Notes: generated by a model not told the origin, from the letters alone. Positions 1 through 11,228 are shown, numbered from the stretch's first letter. The stretch: 64,000 bases of DNA from Culex pipiens pallens (GCF_016801865.2 NC_068938.1:67369005-67433004); one strand, 5' to 3'. Program-made: numbers and translations.

Positions 1-887
1 ATATGGGTATCAAACTTTATGGTATTTGATACTGAACATGAAATTTGACATTTCGGCAGTAGTGGCCACAATCCGGAGTGGCCGGAGGCCCCGCGGATGT
101 TCCGATGGGGGGACATTTGCTGGACCGTAAGAGTTGGGGCAATATGGGTATCAAACCTAATGGTTTTTGATACCGGACATGAAATTTGACATTTTGGCAG
201 TAGTGGCCACAATCCGGAGTGGCCGGAGACCCCGCGGATGTTCCGATGGGGGGACATTTGCCGAACCGTAAGAGTTGGGGCAATATGGGTATCAAACCTA
301 ATGGTTTTTGATACCGGACATGAAATTTGACATTTTGGCAGTAGTGGCCACAATCCGGAGTGGCCGGAGACCCCGCGGATGTTCCGATGGGGGGACATTT
401 GCCGAACCGTAAGAGTTGGGGCAATATGGGTATCAAACCTAATGGTTTTTGATACCGGACATTAAATTTGACATTTCGGCAGTAGTGGCCACAATCCGGA
501 GTGGCCGGAGACCCCGCGGATGTTCCGATGGGGGGACATTTGCCGAACCGTAAGAGTTGGGGCAATATGGGTATCAAACCTAATGGTTTTTGATACCGGA
601 CATTAAATTTGACATTTCGGCAGTAGTGGCCACAATCCGGAGTGGCCGGAGGCCCCGCGGATGTTCCGATGGGGGGACATTTGCTGGACCGTAAGAGTTG
701 GGGCAATATGGGTATCAAACCTAATGGTTTTTGATACCGGACATGAAATTTGACATTTTGGCAGTAGTGGCCACAATCCGAAGTGGCCGGAGGCCCCGGG
801 GATGTTCCGATGAGGGGACATTTGCCGGACCGTAAGAGTTGGGGCAATATGGGTATCAAACTTAATGATTTTTGATACTGGACATAA
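1..887 (-). repeat. 141-bp tandem array, left copy (partial)
   Basis: About 6.3 head-to-tail units of 141 bp, cut by the window edge. The unit start (ATGGGTATCAAACC) recurs at 141-base spacing. Each unit carries a short hairpin in which GGTATCAAA pairs with TTTGATACC, plus a GC-rich half with GGCC palindromes. The same unit fills 20,139-22,362 in the opposite orientation. Because 141 is a multiple of three and the unit lacks stops in some frames, long spurious open frames arise; they are not genes. Confidence 0.95.
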
Positions 888-1366
888 AAAGTTGCATTTG
901 GCCATTATCTGAAATTAAGCAGTTAAAATATGCTAATGCTAAGCAGTTAAAATATATTGCTTATTAGGCAGGAAGTAATAAATAGACTACTGCAATGCAC
1001 ATTTTTTTGTGCCACTGTGAAAATCTGTTTCTGGAAATTTAGAATAACTATCTCGTAATCATTAAGAGCCCTGTAAAGGGTAGTTTTTAATGTCTGCTGT
1101 TCAAATTTCCTTTACTGCCGCCGATTGCTTGCAACAGCCTTGCAAAAACATTCCCGCATCTTGGTAACTTTCGAGTGGTGAAGGAAAGTAAATTGATTTC
1201 ACTTCGATTTCTATTTCAGCTCCACTTGCATTTCCGTCCCCTTAGTTCGATAGGACGGTTATTATAAGGGGGGAATTTGGACCGGACATTCTAATCGAAA
1301 ATTTCAACAATCATCTTGCAAAGTTCTTTGTCATACTGGTCATGTGTAACATAACCACCTTCACCT
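888..1366 (-). repeat. array-flanking segment, inverted copy of 19,658-20,138
   Basis: This single-copy flank of the 141-bp array is nearly identical to the reverse complement of 19,658-20,138, with scattered single-base differences. The homology stops at the CCACCTTCACC block near 1,366, followed by a T run. In the other copy the homology stops at the matching base, where the foldback element begins. Part of the same unnamed mobile element as the array. Confidence 0.9.
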
Positions 1367-1690
1367 TTTTTTTCCCAAAAACTTAATCACTTTTTTTTTA
1401 ATTATTTTTTTCCACCGCCGGTTCCGATTGGACCCACTGTGCACTACTTTGCGCTTTCTCTTCTACACACAGTTCCCGCATCACAGACGACGACGACGAC
1501 ACCGGCCTCGCTTTGTAGAGGTCGTGCTTGCAGTACACGTTCCTGTACACACAACACAACACAATACCCGAAAACAGCGTTGGCGACGACGACGATGCCT
1601 TCACGCTTCTTTTGTTACACTTCTGCTGCCCGCGCGAGACCGAGATTTTTGGCGAAATTAACCTAAATTTTATCACAAATTTTTTGAGTT
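1367..1690. other. low-copy CpG-containing block
   Basis: About 320 bases of non-repetitive sequence with GACGACGAC runs and a CpG density above the surroundings. It resembles 5' untranslated or promoter DNA of insects, but no splice site, start codon context or coding frame is convincing. Short overlapping open frames on both strands look fortuitous. Confidence 0.3.
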
Positions 1691-2575
1691 TCTTTTTTAA
1701 TGAAAAGGTTTGTATTGTCATCTTTTTGCTTTTTGAATACCCCTTACTAAAAGCTGTTGCGAAAAGCATACAATAAGCAAAAAAGAAACGTTTGATTTAT
1801 TGGACGATAAAAAATTGTCTTAGAAAGCCTTCCTAAAATCAAAATCAAAACAAATGCAAAAAATCATATCAATGAATGTGAATAGGGCGTCCAAATTTCC
1901 CAGGATAATATACTCTTCAATCTAAACAAAGAATAGCAGTTTTATAAGAGCTTGCAATTTTTTTTGTTTGTTCTTTGTTGTGCTTAGGTTTCTAATATAA
2001 TTTCTTATCTAATGTGATTTAAATGAAATTAATCTCTTATAAATACATATTTTTAATTATTTTTTTCTGCCATAACTAGAATTATTTAAAAAAAATTCAA
2101 TGTCTAAAATAACAAACAAAATTATAGGTTCCAATGTTTAATTTTAAATAAGTTTAGAAATTCATGTTATATATCAAGAATATTTTACAAATTATCTCAA
2201 ATCACTACCGCCAACTGAGAAAAATCGGTACTACAGTCTACATAGGTTCAGGAGATTTTAGAGCAATTAATTTGGAGATCGGTGTACTAATTGTTTTCTT
2301 CTATTCCTGTTTGAATCGAAATCAATAAAAAAAATAATCAAAACATTATGCAAAAAAACACTAAACAGGTGTCTTGATTTGATACATTCGTCTTGATTAG
2401 CCAAAGATGTTTCATGAAAAATAATTTAAAATGTTATTATTTGTTTAATTTCAAATCATTAATAGTATTTTTTTTAAATATCAAATTATTTAGAAAATAT
2501 TTAATGCGCTAGGCATTTTCAGAATCGATAAATTTTAAACAATTTTCCTTTCTAAGTCAAATTAATGCTGATGTC
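1691..2575. other. AT-rich unassigned DNA
   Basis: Very AT-rich sequence with homopolymer runs. I see no coding frame, RNA gene or bounded repeat. Confidence 0.5.
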
Positions 2576-2642
2576 TAGAGTTGAATAGGTTCTATAAACA
2601 TGTGAAACACAAAAGCTTTTAGGACCTTTTAAAAAACCCTGG
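2576..2642. repeat. short hairpin repeat, copy 1
   Basis: A roughly 65-bp imperfect hairpin: AGGTTCTATAAACA pairs loosely with TTTTAGGACCT. A second copy with a better stem lies at 46,662-46,745. Likely a small dispersed inverted-repeat family. Confidence 0.55.
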
Positions 2643-2754
2643 ATATATGCTTAATATTTTATTTAATTTTTTTTAATCGTTGTTTATCGTTGTTTAATCG
2701 TTTTTATTTCCACAAAAAAACCCCTGAATTTCCAAACCAAATTTTGAAAAATAT

Positions 2755-2835
2755 AAAAAATCCCGGGATTCGGGAATTCCCGGTTTTGGAAAAATCCCGG
2801 GATTTTTGTCCCGGGAATTTCTGGGATGGACGCAC
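2755..2835. repeat. CCCGGG-rich remnant, probably of a hAT-type non-autonomous element
   Basis: A cluster of TCCCGGGA and GGAATTCCC motifs closely resembles the interior of the complete element at 55,327-56,380. No terminal repeats or target duplication are visible, so this is probably an eroded internal fragment. The flanking sequence to 3,294 is AT-rich and unassigned. Confidence 0.45.
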
Positions 2836-3294
2836 TTAATGTGAAATATTTGAATACTGATATGTCACCAAACATTTAACCTACGTTCAATCATAAATTT
2901 AACTTTCGAGAAATTTTCTGATCTATTAAAAAAAAATTATTTAAAATCTTGTCCAAATGTTTGATCAAACTTTGTCTTTCCAATATTCGAAAATTTCCTA
3001 ACCGGGACCTTTAAAAAGAAAAGCTTTATTTTTTAATCTTCACAGCGGTTTTTGTTAGTTATTGTGAAAGTTATTGGAAATTTTGGTAATAAATGCTGAT
3101 TTTTCTTATTTACAGTCAAATCAGTTAAACATTAGAAACAGTGATTTACCTGATTATCTTCGAAAAAAAAAATGCTTTGAATTCCCTTCAACATGCGCGT
3201 TGGAACAGATATCAAATGTAAATAATTTGATCCATTTTCCCCATTTTTTTTTCAATTTTGCAATTTGGTGGCTCTCTGGTTTTATTTTATAATT

Positions 3295-4645
3295 GGGTAA
3301 TTCTCCGCCAACTCACACAGCAGTTGCCCCGACCCCTCTTCGATTTGCGTGAAACTTTGTCCTAAGGGGTAACTTTTGTCCCTGATCACGAATCCGAGGT
3401 CCGTTTTTTGATATCTCGTGACGGAGGGGCGGTACGACCCCTTCCATTTTTGCACATGCGAAAAAAGAGGTGTTTTTCAATAATTTGCAGCCTGAAACGG
3501 TGATGAGATAGAAATTTGGTGTCAAAGGGACTTTTATGTAAAATTAGACGCCCGATTTGATGGCGTACTCAGAATTCCGAAAAAACGTATTTTTCATCGA
3601 AAAAAACACTAAAAAAGTTTTAAAAATTCTCCCATTTTCCGTTACTCGACTGTAAAAAATTTTGGAACATGTCATTTTATGGGAAATTTAATGTACTTTT
3701 CGAATCTACAATGTCCCAGAAGGGTCATTTTTTCATTTAGAACAAAATTTTTCATTTTAAAATTTCGTGTTTTTTCTAACTTTGCAGGGTTATTTTTTAG
3801 AGTGTAACAGTGTTCTACAAAGTTGTAGAGCAGACAATTACAAAAATTTTGATATACATACATAAGGGGTTTGCTTATAAACATCACAAGTTATCACGAT
3901 TTTACGAAAAAAAGTTTTAAAAAAGTTGGTCGTCATCGATCATGGCCGTTCATGGTCACCCGCGACAGACACGGACGACGAAACAAAGAGAAACGCAAAA
4001 AGTAACTTTTTCAAAACTTTTTTTCGTAAAATCGCGATAACTTGTGATGTTTATAAGCAAACCCCTTATGTCTATATATCAAAATTTTTATAATTGTCTG
4101 TTCTACAACTTTGTAGAACATTGTTACACTCTAAAAAATAACCCTGCAAAGTTAGAAAAAACACGAAATTTTAAAATGAAAATTTTTGTTCTAAATGAAA
4201 AAATGACCCTTCTGGGACAATGTAGATTCGAAAAGTACATTAAATTTCCCATAAAATGACATGTTCCAAAATTTTTTACAGTCGAGTAACGGAAAATGGG
4301 AGAATTTTTAAAACTTTTTTAGTGTTTTTTTCGATGAAAAATACGTTTTTTCGGAATTCTGAGTACGCCATCAAATCGGGCGTCTAATTTTACATAAAAG
4401 TCCCTTTGACACCAAATTTCTATCTCATCACCGTTTCAGGCTGCAAATTATTGAAAAACACCTCTTTTTTCGCATGTTCAAAAATGGAAGGGGTCGTACC
4501 GCCCCTCCGTCACGAGATATCAAAAAACGGACCTCGGATTCTTGATCAGGGACAAAAGTTACCCCTTAGGACAAAGTTTCACGCAAATCGAAGAGGGGTC
4601 GGGGCAACTTTTCCCGATTTCGTGTGAGTTGGTAGAGAATTACCC
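3295..4645. mobile_element. foldback element, 1.35 kb, family F1
   Basis: A near-perfect palindrome: about 630-bp arms run inward from GGGTAATTCTC and its complement GAGAATTACCC, around a unique spacer of about 80 bases near 3,925-4,005. AATT lies on both sides of the termini, a possible but palindromic and therefore weak target duplication. No transposase frame is present; short open frames repeat in mirror image between the arms and are by-products. A third, interrupted half-copy lies at 39,063-40,615. Transcription across it would give a long hairpin RNA. Confidence 0.88.
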
Positions 4646-5015
4646 AATTATAATAGTTTTATTTTATAGTTTATAATAGTAAGTTCTCATCAACGCTCAA
4701 TGTCCTGCACAGTATCGCTACAAAAATATTTTTTTAGAACAGTATCAAGAAACTCCCGAGGCCCCTACACAGTCCAATCTCATTTGTAACAATCCATCCT
4801 GTGTCTGAAAAAAAGAAACAAAACTCGTAGGAAAGCTCTTCCACCAATCCCCACAAACTACCCCCACCCCACATTCAGAAAGAAAATCATCTCCTAAGCA
4901 TCCCTCTTCCACCCAACCCCACAAAGCTCGAAGAACCAAAAAAGGAAAAGCCACAGTCAAACAATCACTTTTCGCATTTTTTCTCTCCTAATGTGCCTTC
5001 CATTTATTCCATTAG

Positions 5016-5218
5016 TGTTGAGAATGGGGGGAAATTCAGTACCAACCCCCACACTTCCCTATGAACCCCCCATCCCAAGAACGAAAAGCTCCAACAACAG
5101 TCGGTCGACAAGTTCGCAGAATCGCCAATGGCTGCCTCTTGGCGCAACATCCACCGTCAACGATGGCCAGCAGTGGAATGAAGTCCGTGACGGAAATCAG
5201 CAATGGTCGACGTTGCCT
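5016..5218 (+). CDS. candidate internal coding exon, product unknown
   Basis: A pyrimidine-rich tract ends in TTCCATTAG at 5,015 and GTGAGTGG follows 5,218, giving a plausible acceptor and donor. The 203-base interval enters with a 2-nt partial codon and stays open for 67 codons. It encodes a polar, disordered stretch rich in Ser, Asn, Gln and Pro (for example PPIPRTKSSNNSRS and QQWNEVRDG). I recognise no domain. The surrounding DNA (4,750-5,400) is low-copy. It could be a true exon of a long-intron gene or chance splice-like signals around an open frame; other frames are also partly open. Confidence 0.3.
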
Positions 5219-5761
5219 GTGAGTGGAGGAAACAAGGCAAGCTGTCGCAAGTTGGTGTTGGTGAGAGGGGCGTGGTTTAAACATAATTGCGTTGGATGAT
5301 GCTTGTGTTGGTGCAGAGAAAAAGCTTTTGTTTTGGAGGGGAGGTTGGGTTTGGTAGTGTTTGTTTGTGTACATTGAGGTATACATTCAGGGTTATGGGA
5401 GCTTTTTCGAAACAAAAGTTTTAAATTAAGCTTTCGATGTTCGAAAGTTTAAGAATGATAACAGTGAATGAAGATTTGTCTAAATACGAATTGTTTCTTT
5501 TAATTACACTGTATATACTTTCTGTATAAAAAGTGGTACATTTTAATTAAATTTACAGGAAAATACCAGAAATACTCGGGAAATTTGAAATTTATTATTT
5601 TGGTTTTTTTATCATGGTTATTATTAAAAAAAATAGGACCGCAACTTTAAAGGTCAAATCAGGAGAGTGTGAACAATTAATGGCTTGACTGCGTGTAAAA
5701 AATAATACAAATTTCAAAAATAAATGATTTTTTAACTTTTATAATCCGTTAACAATTAATT

Positions 5762-6065
5762 AACATTCCAACACCCAAGTCCCCAAAAAAGTCGGAACGG
5801 TGACTTAACCTCGCTTGATCTCGGCTATCAAGACGATTCTTTTTTTTCAAAAACTTGTAAGGATATTTGGATGATTTTAGAACTGTGCAGAACTCGATTT
5901 GATCAAATCTGTAATTTCTGCGAACGAAAACATCGTTCCATTTTCGTTTTGCGAGTAGTAAAAAATCAACCGAATTTCCACAAAGACAATCCTTAAAAAA
6001 ATTGAAGTCAAATCGACTTCGACAAAATTCTAAAATCATCTAGACATCCTTACTTGTATGGTTCT
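5762..6065. mobile_element. truncated short inverted-repeat element, family F2
   Basis: Matches the left portion of the complete copy at about 36,000-36,683, beginning ACATTCCAACACCCAAG and including GTTGGAACGGT-like and GATGATTTTAG blocks. The right terminal repeat is missing. It preserves the uninterrupted sequence (AAATCTGTAATTTCTGCGA) at the point where the 36-kb copy carries a SINE, so it serves as the empty site for that insertion. Confidence 0.75.
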
Positions 6066-6178
6066 TGATGCTCTATGTTTAGGCGGAGCCAGATAATGCC
6101 CAATGACTTCGGAATTGGGCCGCCAGGATCTCTGCCATTTTAAAATTGGTCATTGGAAGCAGTACAAAAGTTGCCGCC

Positions 6179-6967
6179 ACACAGGAAAAAATCATGGCAA
6201 TATTACATCTAGGAATGAGATTTATTTTATGTATAAATTTACCTCTTAAAATGTTTAACTTAACCACTTTTTTTTGTAATGTCACTTTTCAGTCAAACTC
6301 GTGGTAATATTACATCTTATGTCACACCTTTTTATGATGCATTATTCAGTGCTTACGAACTTTTGACTTTGTGATAGCTGACAGAACACTCCAATCGTCT
6401 TCATCACGACAACCTGATTTTACATTCTACTTTCGTTCGTTTCACACACAAAGGAATGAGTGCTACACAAAGTCACTCACACAATCATTGACTTCCCTCC
6501 AGGAAAGCGGTCGTTTGACATTCTACCGAGAATCCAATCATCTCTCCAATGATAGCAATCATATGACTTCTGTCACCACGCAGCATACACTAGGAAGAGA
6601 GAGACAAAAAACGAGAGAAAGAGAAAGAGCACGTAGTTTCGTTCGGGCGGCTGCTTGAGTGGTGCTCGTTTTTCGTTCGTTTCGTCTTCGTGTTCACGTT
6701 CACCGACCGTCGCCAAGCAATGACGATCATGATAGGCGTTGTGTGTCAGCGATCAAATATCGTTTTGGGAAATAATCGCTGACAGAAAGTTCTATCGAAT
6801 ATCGAGCAATCCCGTTCAGTGATAGAGCACCTTGATTTAGACTTAAAAAGTGGCATTTAAGCAAAACAGTGGTAATTTACACATTTTAGAAGTAAAATTA
6901 CACTTTTTATTCCTGACATAAAGGATGTGCTCATTCCCTGATGTAATATTACCATTTTTTTACTGTG
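6179..6967. repeat. pair of inverted arms (NATATTACATC family) enclosing GA-rich DNA
   Basis: Left arm 6,179-6,310 (CACAGGAAAAAATCATGG then CAATATTACATC) and right arm 6,835-6,967 (reverse complement CACAGTAAAAAAATGG then TAATATTACATC) are inverted homologues of about 130 bp. They bracket roughly 500 bp of low-copy DNA. This may be a single element with a captured or foreign core, or two facing elements. Confidence 0.55.
6330..6830. promoter_or_regulatory. possible promoter or regulatory DNA with GAGA-type motifs
   Basis: Between the inverted arms lies low-copy sequence with clustered GAGAGA and GAAAGAGAAAGAG motifs (about 6,595-6,635), followed by TTCGTTCGTTTCGTC and several CGATC and TATCG motifs. 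GAGA-type clusters are common in dipteran promoters. No donor or coding exon is evident, so the assignment is tentative. Confidence 0.3.
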
Positions 6968-7128
6968 CACCTAATATTCGAGACTGAGATTCCAATGTAA
7001 AATTATCATATAAACCTAAAATATGACCATAAATCGATATTTTGACACTCAATTCGGAGGGCAGATCAGATTCAGCGGGCAAAATTAAATGAACAAACAT
7101 ATAGTTAGACAATTTTCGAATTTCGTTA

Positions 7129-7915
7129 GGGTGATTCACATACACTTTTCCCTTGAAAATTATACATCAAATGAAGATATCGTGAGTTTAAAGAATAATA
7201 CCCCTGAGATTTTTGTAGCACTACGATTTTAGTACTAGATCTCCCCTTTTGAACGCAACCTGGCGCTTAAAAATTGACCTGCGCCTTTTCGAGATATTCA
7301 AGTTTAAAAGCATCTTTTTTTTACCTTTAAGGCCTCTGCAAATATTTTTCAAAGTTTTTGTCGCCCCCCCCCTCTTCAAAGTCAACCAGAATAATCGGGG
7401 GTAAAAAAATTTCTATCGAAAAACTTCAAAATTTTAACGAAAATCAACGTTTAATCAACCGAAAACCAGTTAAAATGCATTTTCCTGCGTTTATAATCAT
7501 ATTTTGCATGTTAGAATTCCTTTGAAACCAATTTAAATTTTCATGATCAGAGCCGAGGGACATAAACTTCAAATAATATTTGCAACGGCCTAAATGGCTG
7601 AAACTTTTGATCCTTAAGTCCAAATAGAGTCAGGAAATAAAAATCTTCATTTTTTAGATATCTAAACGTGCACCCGAACATCTTTTTTTCTAAAACATAA
7701 CCTTGAATTGCTACACTCAAAAAACTGTTTTTTGAAGGTTTGCTCAGATGCTTTCTTTAAATTTGGTCGTAGAAGGCGTAGATTGCGAGATAAAATTTTG
7801 GTTTGGACAAAGTTGCTTGGATTGGCAAATCCAACAACTTTTTAGAACACAAAAAAATCCCAAAAATATTCTCGCAAAGTCAGATTTTCAAAATCACCCT
7901 GATCATGAATCACCC
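7129..7915. mobile_element. TA-flanked inverted-repeat element carrying a nested insertion
   Basis: Terminal inverted repeats GGGTGATTCA (7,129) and TGAATCACCC (ending 7,915) are flanked by TA at 7,127-7,128 and 7,916-7,917, as for Tc1/mariner-type non-autonomous elements. A second element (about 7,329-7,592) interrupts it. The 192-codon open frame at 7,748-8,326 starts in its right part and continues into flanking AT-rich DNA, so it is not credible as a gene. Confidence 0.65.
7329..7592. mobile_element. nested inverted-repeat element, family F3 (AAGGCC ends)
   Basis: Ends AAGGCCTCTGCAAATATTTT and AATATTTGCAACGGCCT are inverted. TA flanks both sides, fitting TA target choice. Just inside each end is a variable C or G tract next to a TCAAAGT-like block. 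Other partial copies lie at 11,041-11,212, 23,866-24,285, 32,773-33,150 and 46,425-46,482. Confidence 0.7.
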
Positions 7916-7929
7916 TATTTTTTACCAAA

Positions 7930-8340
7930 CCAAAAGTTGCCCCTTCTCATTTGCAACAATTCTTCAAAAGACACCAAAACTCGAAAACTTCACAATTTCC
8001 ACTTTATTTTGCAATCTGGACTGATTGATTTTCTTTTCGAAAAGTTTGGAATGATTTTCTTTTGCGTAATTCGCTTATTCTTTTTTTGGGCAACATTAAA
8101 AAAAATGAAGATTTTTCGATGCAATTTTTATGTTTTATTTTCCTCTGATAATTTAACTTTCTTAATATTTTTCGTAGGCATTAAAAATACATACATAGCA
8201 ATAATGTGTATAATAATCAAGAGCGAGAAAACGTACGGAGAAGATATAAACAAACATAATCTCAAGACCTATGACATCAATATTCTCCGAAGCTCTAACA
8301 AAACAGCGCCCATCCCCGTCAATTAAGCCCAACCTCGCCG
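7930..8340. other. AT-rich unassigned DNA
   Basis: No repeat boundary, RNA gene or credible coding frame seen. The open frame running through it has strongly AT-biased composition and no recognisable motif. Confidence 0.4.
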
Positions 8341-9365
8341 TCACCCTTTTTAATGTATTCCAACCTCGCGCATAATTGCGTCCATAAATTATGGATTTGT
8401 TTCCAAACAAACCGTTCGATAAGCGAAAGCGAATCGCACACTCTGAAACAACAGCAACAAAACCTCCTAACAGAAGAATTCTCTGAGTCAGAGCTCTATC
8501 CAACCGTCACACACTCTCTCTCTCTCTCGCCACTGCTGGCCGTCCATTTACTGTGATCTATTAATAGAGCTTTATGACGTTTCGCGTACACACACTAGCG
8601 CACCATTTGATTTTGCTGGCCGGACAAAATTTAACCTCAATCTTTTTCGTGTACGTACACGCAATACATGCGCACGTAGATAACTCTATAGCCGAGGAAG
8701 CGTGAAATTACACACCCACAAAAGTGTCGATCGCGATCAACAGCCTTCGTATTCGTTCTAGCGTCCACTTTCAAGGTTACACCGGCCCCGCGCCAGGAAG
8801 GCTTCCTGCTCCGCACACCGTCCAGAGATATTGAAACACAGTAAAAAAATGCTGAAAATTTGTTTTATTTACAAATTTTAAACCGAAATAAATTTAATTT
8901 TATTTTTAAATTTTGATGTAAACTTCTGAAGTTTTTTGTTCTGTGCCCCAAAACGGCTCCAAATAATTGATGGAACCCGTTACCATGCCGCCACTTCGGC
9001 GAACAAGTTTAAAAATAGATTCGCTGATCGCAGAAGGTTTTTTTTGTGTTACTTCTGTTACCGAAGTTGCTTCTTAAGAATTCATATCCATTCTCAGCTC
9101 GTTCTTTGAACACACAAAGTATCGGGCTGTATGAAGAGAGAAGAGATTTGCCGCGAAGTTGTGTGAGTTTAATCGCGGCGAGGTGAGCGCGCAGAATAGA
9201 TTCTCGCGGATCCACGTGTCGATGTGTTGTGTAGCCGTGATGAAATTGTGAATGGAAATTGAGTATAGACCAGAGCACACGACCACAAACGTTTGGGTTA
9301 GATGGCAGATTTGCTTCTGGCAGTAGGGATGATTTCTAAAATTGAAAACTGGAAAAATTGTGAAC
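8341..9365. other. low-copy block with CpG and CT microsatellite, possible regulatory DNA
   Basis: Mostly non-repetitive sequence with GCGAAAGCGAATCGC, a CTCTCTCTCTCTC run near 8,515-8,529, GTACGTACACG and CGCGATCAACAG-type motifs, and a second GC-richer patch at 9,080-9,250. An AT-rich gap lies at 8,840-8,990. Not matched elsewhere in the window. It could contain cis-regulatory DNA or untranslated exons; no splice pair is convincing. Confidence 0.3.
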
Positions 9366-9370
9366 ACAAA

Positions 9371-9475
9371 GAGACGAGTTGTTCCTTTTAATTCCGCTAT
9401 ATATTTTTAATATCTTGACAGATACGTATTTCGTCTACTACTTGCAGACTTCATCAGTGTTCTGTTCTCGATGGA
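9371..9475 (-). repeat. possible 3'-tail remnant of a non-LTR retrotransposon
   Basis: On the minus strand, GAAGTCTGCAAGTAGTAGAC leads to GAAATACGTATCTGTCAAG and GCGGAATTAAAAGGAAC. I associate this type of block with 3' ends of mosquito LINE or LINE-tailed elements. No coding sequence or target duplication remains. Assigned from recollection of the motif, not from a match in this window. Confidence 0.35.
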
Positions 9476-9559
9476 AAAATTGGTAATTATCAAATAATAC
9501 CGAAGACATTAAAAGAAGTAATAAAACAGTTTTCAAAGTTCAAGTTTTTTAGGTTTATA

Positions 9560-9717
9560 CACTGAAAAAAAAATAAAAGTACCAAATTTTTAAATTCTAG
9601 GAATTTTTGCTCCTTGTCCAAGACCGGGGGTAGCAGATTCCCAAAAAAGTGTCCATGTGGTTTATGGATGGTCCCCTAGATTAAAGGAATTTGGTACTAT
9701 TTTTTTTTAATTCAGTG
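9560..9717. mobile_element. 158-bp TA-flanked MITE
   Basis: Inverted ends CACTGAA and TTCAGTG, extended by matching AGTACCAAATT and AATTTGGTACT blocks, with TA at 9,558-9,559 and 9,718-9,719. Compact and non-coding, consistent with a Tc1/mariner-mobilised MITE. Confidence 0.8.
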
Positions 9718-9719
9718 TA

Positions 9720-10490
9720 TTTGATGACAAATTCGACGCCAACATTTCAAAAAGCATCATGTACAAACCATGCGTTTTGAGAAAAACGCATTTGAATGTT
9801 GAGCATCCATTTTCAATTACCATTTTTATATAAAAGCAAAATAAGATGTTCTAATGATAACAAACGATGAAAAACGTTGCTTTTGTTGATACTTGATCAT
9901 CCATATTCAATAAAACATTATTTCCGTAATTTTATTTGAGAAAAACAAACATAACTTCTTTTGAAATCACCAACGTCGATATCACCCTGCTGTCACTGAG
10001 GGGGGCGCTTTGTTATGATTCGTTTTTCTTCGCCGAATGTACATGGCGCTTTTTTCTTGTTGCTTTTTTTTCGTCACGAGGTTTATGTAGCCTTTTGTTT
10101 GACAGGTTGACAGGGCTATATAAACAGAGACTGCTGATGGCAGAGATTTTGTTTATGTTACTTTATTTAAAATCATGATTAAACAGACTTTACTGAAGTA
10201 ACTTTTGCTCATTTTTGGTGGAGAGGTAGCTTATTAGAAGTACTTTCAGAATATACAATAACCCAGAAAGTGTCAAAATGTACATGATGCCTTTTGAAAT
10301 GTTACAGTCGAATTATCAAAAGCTTTAGGATATACATACATTGAAGTAACAATTAGTTCATATGAATTATATAATAAGTTTTGGAGTTCTATTCAGCTGT
10401 GTGCTAAATTATGATCCAATTTGGAGCAATTATTGCTGTAAACTCCGGCATAATCAAGATTAAGAAAAAATAAGGTAAAACTTACTAAAA
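9720..10490. other. unassigned AT-rich DNA
   Basis: Contains a short GC-richer patch near 9,985-10,150 but no supported gene or bounded repeat. Confidence 0.4.
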
Positions 10491-10494
10491 TTGT

Positions 10495-11035
10495 TTTTTT
10501 AGATGTCTCATCACGGAAAATCTCATTTTATTTTTGAGCATTCAAAAAAAGAAATGTTTTAAATAATTTTCAACCTGGAATTATTTTGGAACTTTGGTGT
10601 TAAAGGAACTTTTATGCGATTAAATTGCGCACTCAAAATTCCGAAAAAATGTCAATGTCATGCAATGTAGTTTGTAAGTTATTTTCTCATTTAGGAAAAA
10701 AAAACTTCTTAGATTCCGTAAGGGAACCATACCCTTTTTCAGCCTATTTCTATTATCGGCCTATCAGCACATTGATCATGAAATACGGCTTTCATAAAGT
10801 GTTTTGACTGTTCCAAAGTAATAAATAGCTCAAATAAAAGTGAGCAAAGAACTCTCCATTGTTGATAATCTGAAAATGTTGATTTAATAGCGGAAAACGG
10901 CAAAAGTGATTAGAATTGGTCGAACGGCTTAGAGTGATTAATCCCCTATTTTGTGTACTTTTTTTGCAGGATTATTTTTCAATGTGTAACAATGTACAAA
11001 ATAATCGATGTACATAAGGGGTATGCTTGTTATAA
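10495..11035. repeat. heavily diverged copy of the F1 foldback family
   Basis: Fragments in the same order as the F1 left arm can be followed: TCATCACGG, a TGAGCATTCAAAAAAAG block, TCAACCTGGAATTATTTTGG, AACTTTTATG, and near the end GTGTAACAATGT and ACATAAGGGGT. Intervening sequence is inserted or lost. An old decayed copy. Confidence 0.5.
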
Positions 11036-11040
11036 TTACG

Positions 11041-11212
11041 AGTAAGGCCGTTACAAATATTTTTGAAGTTTATGTCACTCGGCTCTGACCAAAGTCGAGG
11101 AGGGGGGGGGGGGGGTCAAATAATAAACAAATATAAAAATTTAAATTTCAAGCCTAGGTTTTAACATTTGGATGAAAAAAGTGTTTTAAAATGCATTTTA
11201 CAGGCGCCCAGT
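11041..11212. repeat. truncated F3 element with a long G tract
   Basis: Begins AAGGCCGTTACAAATATTTT and contains CTCGGCTCTGACCAAAGTCG followed by about 16 consecutive G near 11,101-11,117, then TTTTAAAATGCATTTTACAGG. The right end of the family is absent. Confidence 0.65.
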
Positions 11213-11228
11213 TATACATTAGTGGACC

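Noticed and set aside
3672..4259. Paired 71-codon open frames as duplicated genes
   Set aside because: They are the same sequence read from the two arms of a foldback element.
5036..5386. 116-codon minus-strand frame overlapping the 5-kb exon candidate
   Set aside because: It lacks a suitable donor on that strand, and its frame continues into repetitive TG-rich DNA.
7748..8326. 192-codon open frame
   Set aside because: It straddles the end of a TA-flanked element, has extreme AT bias and matches no motif.
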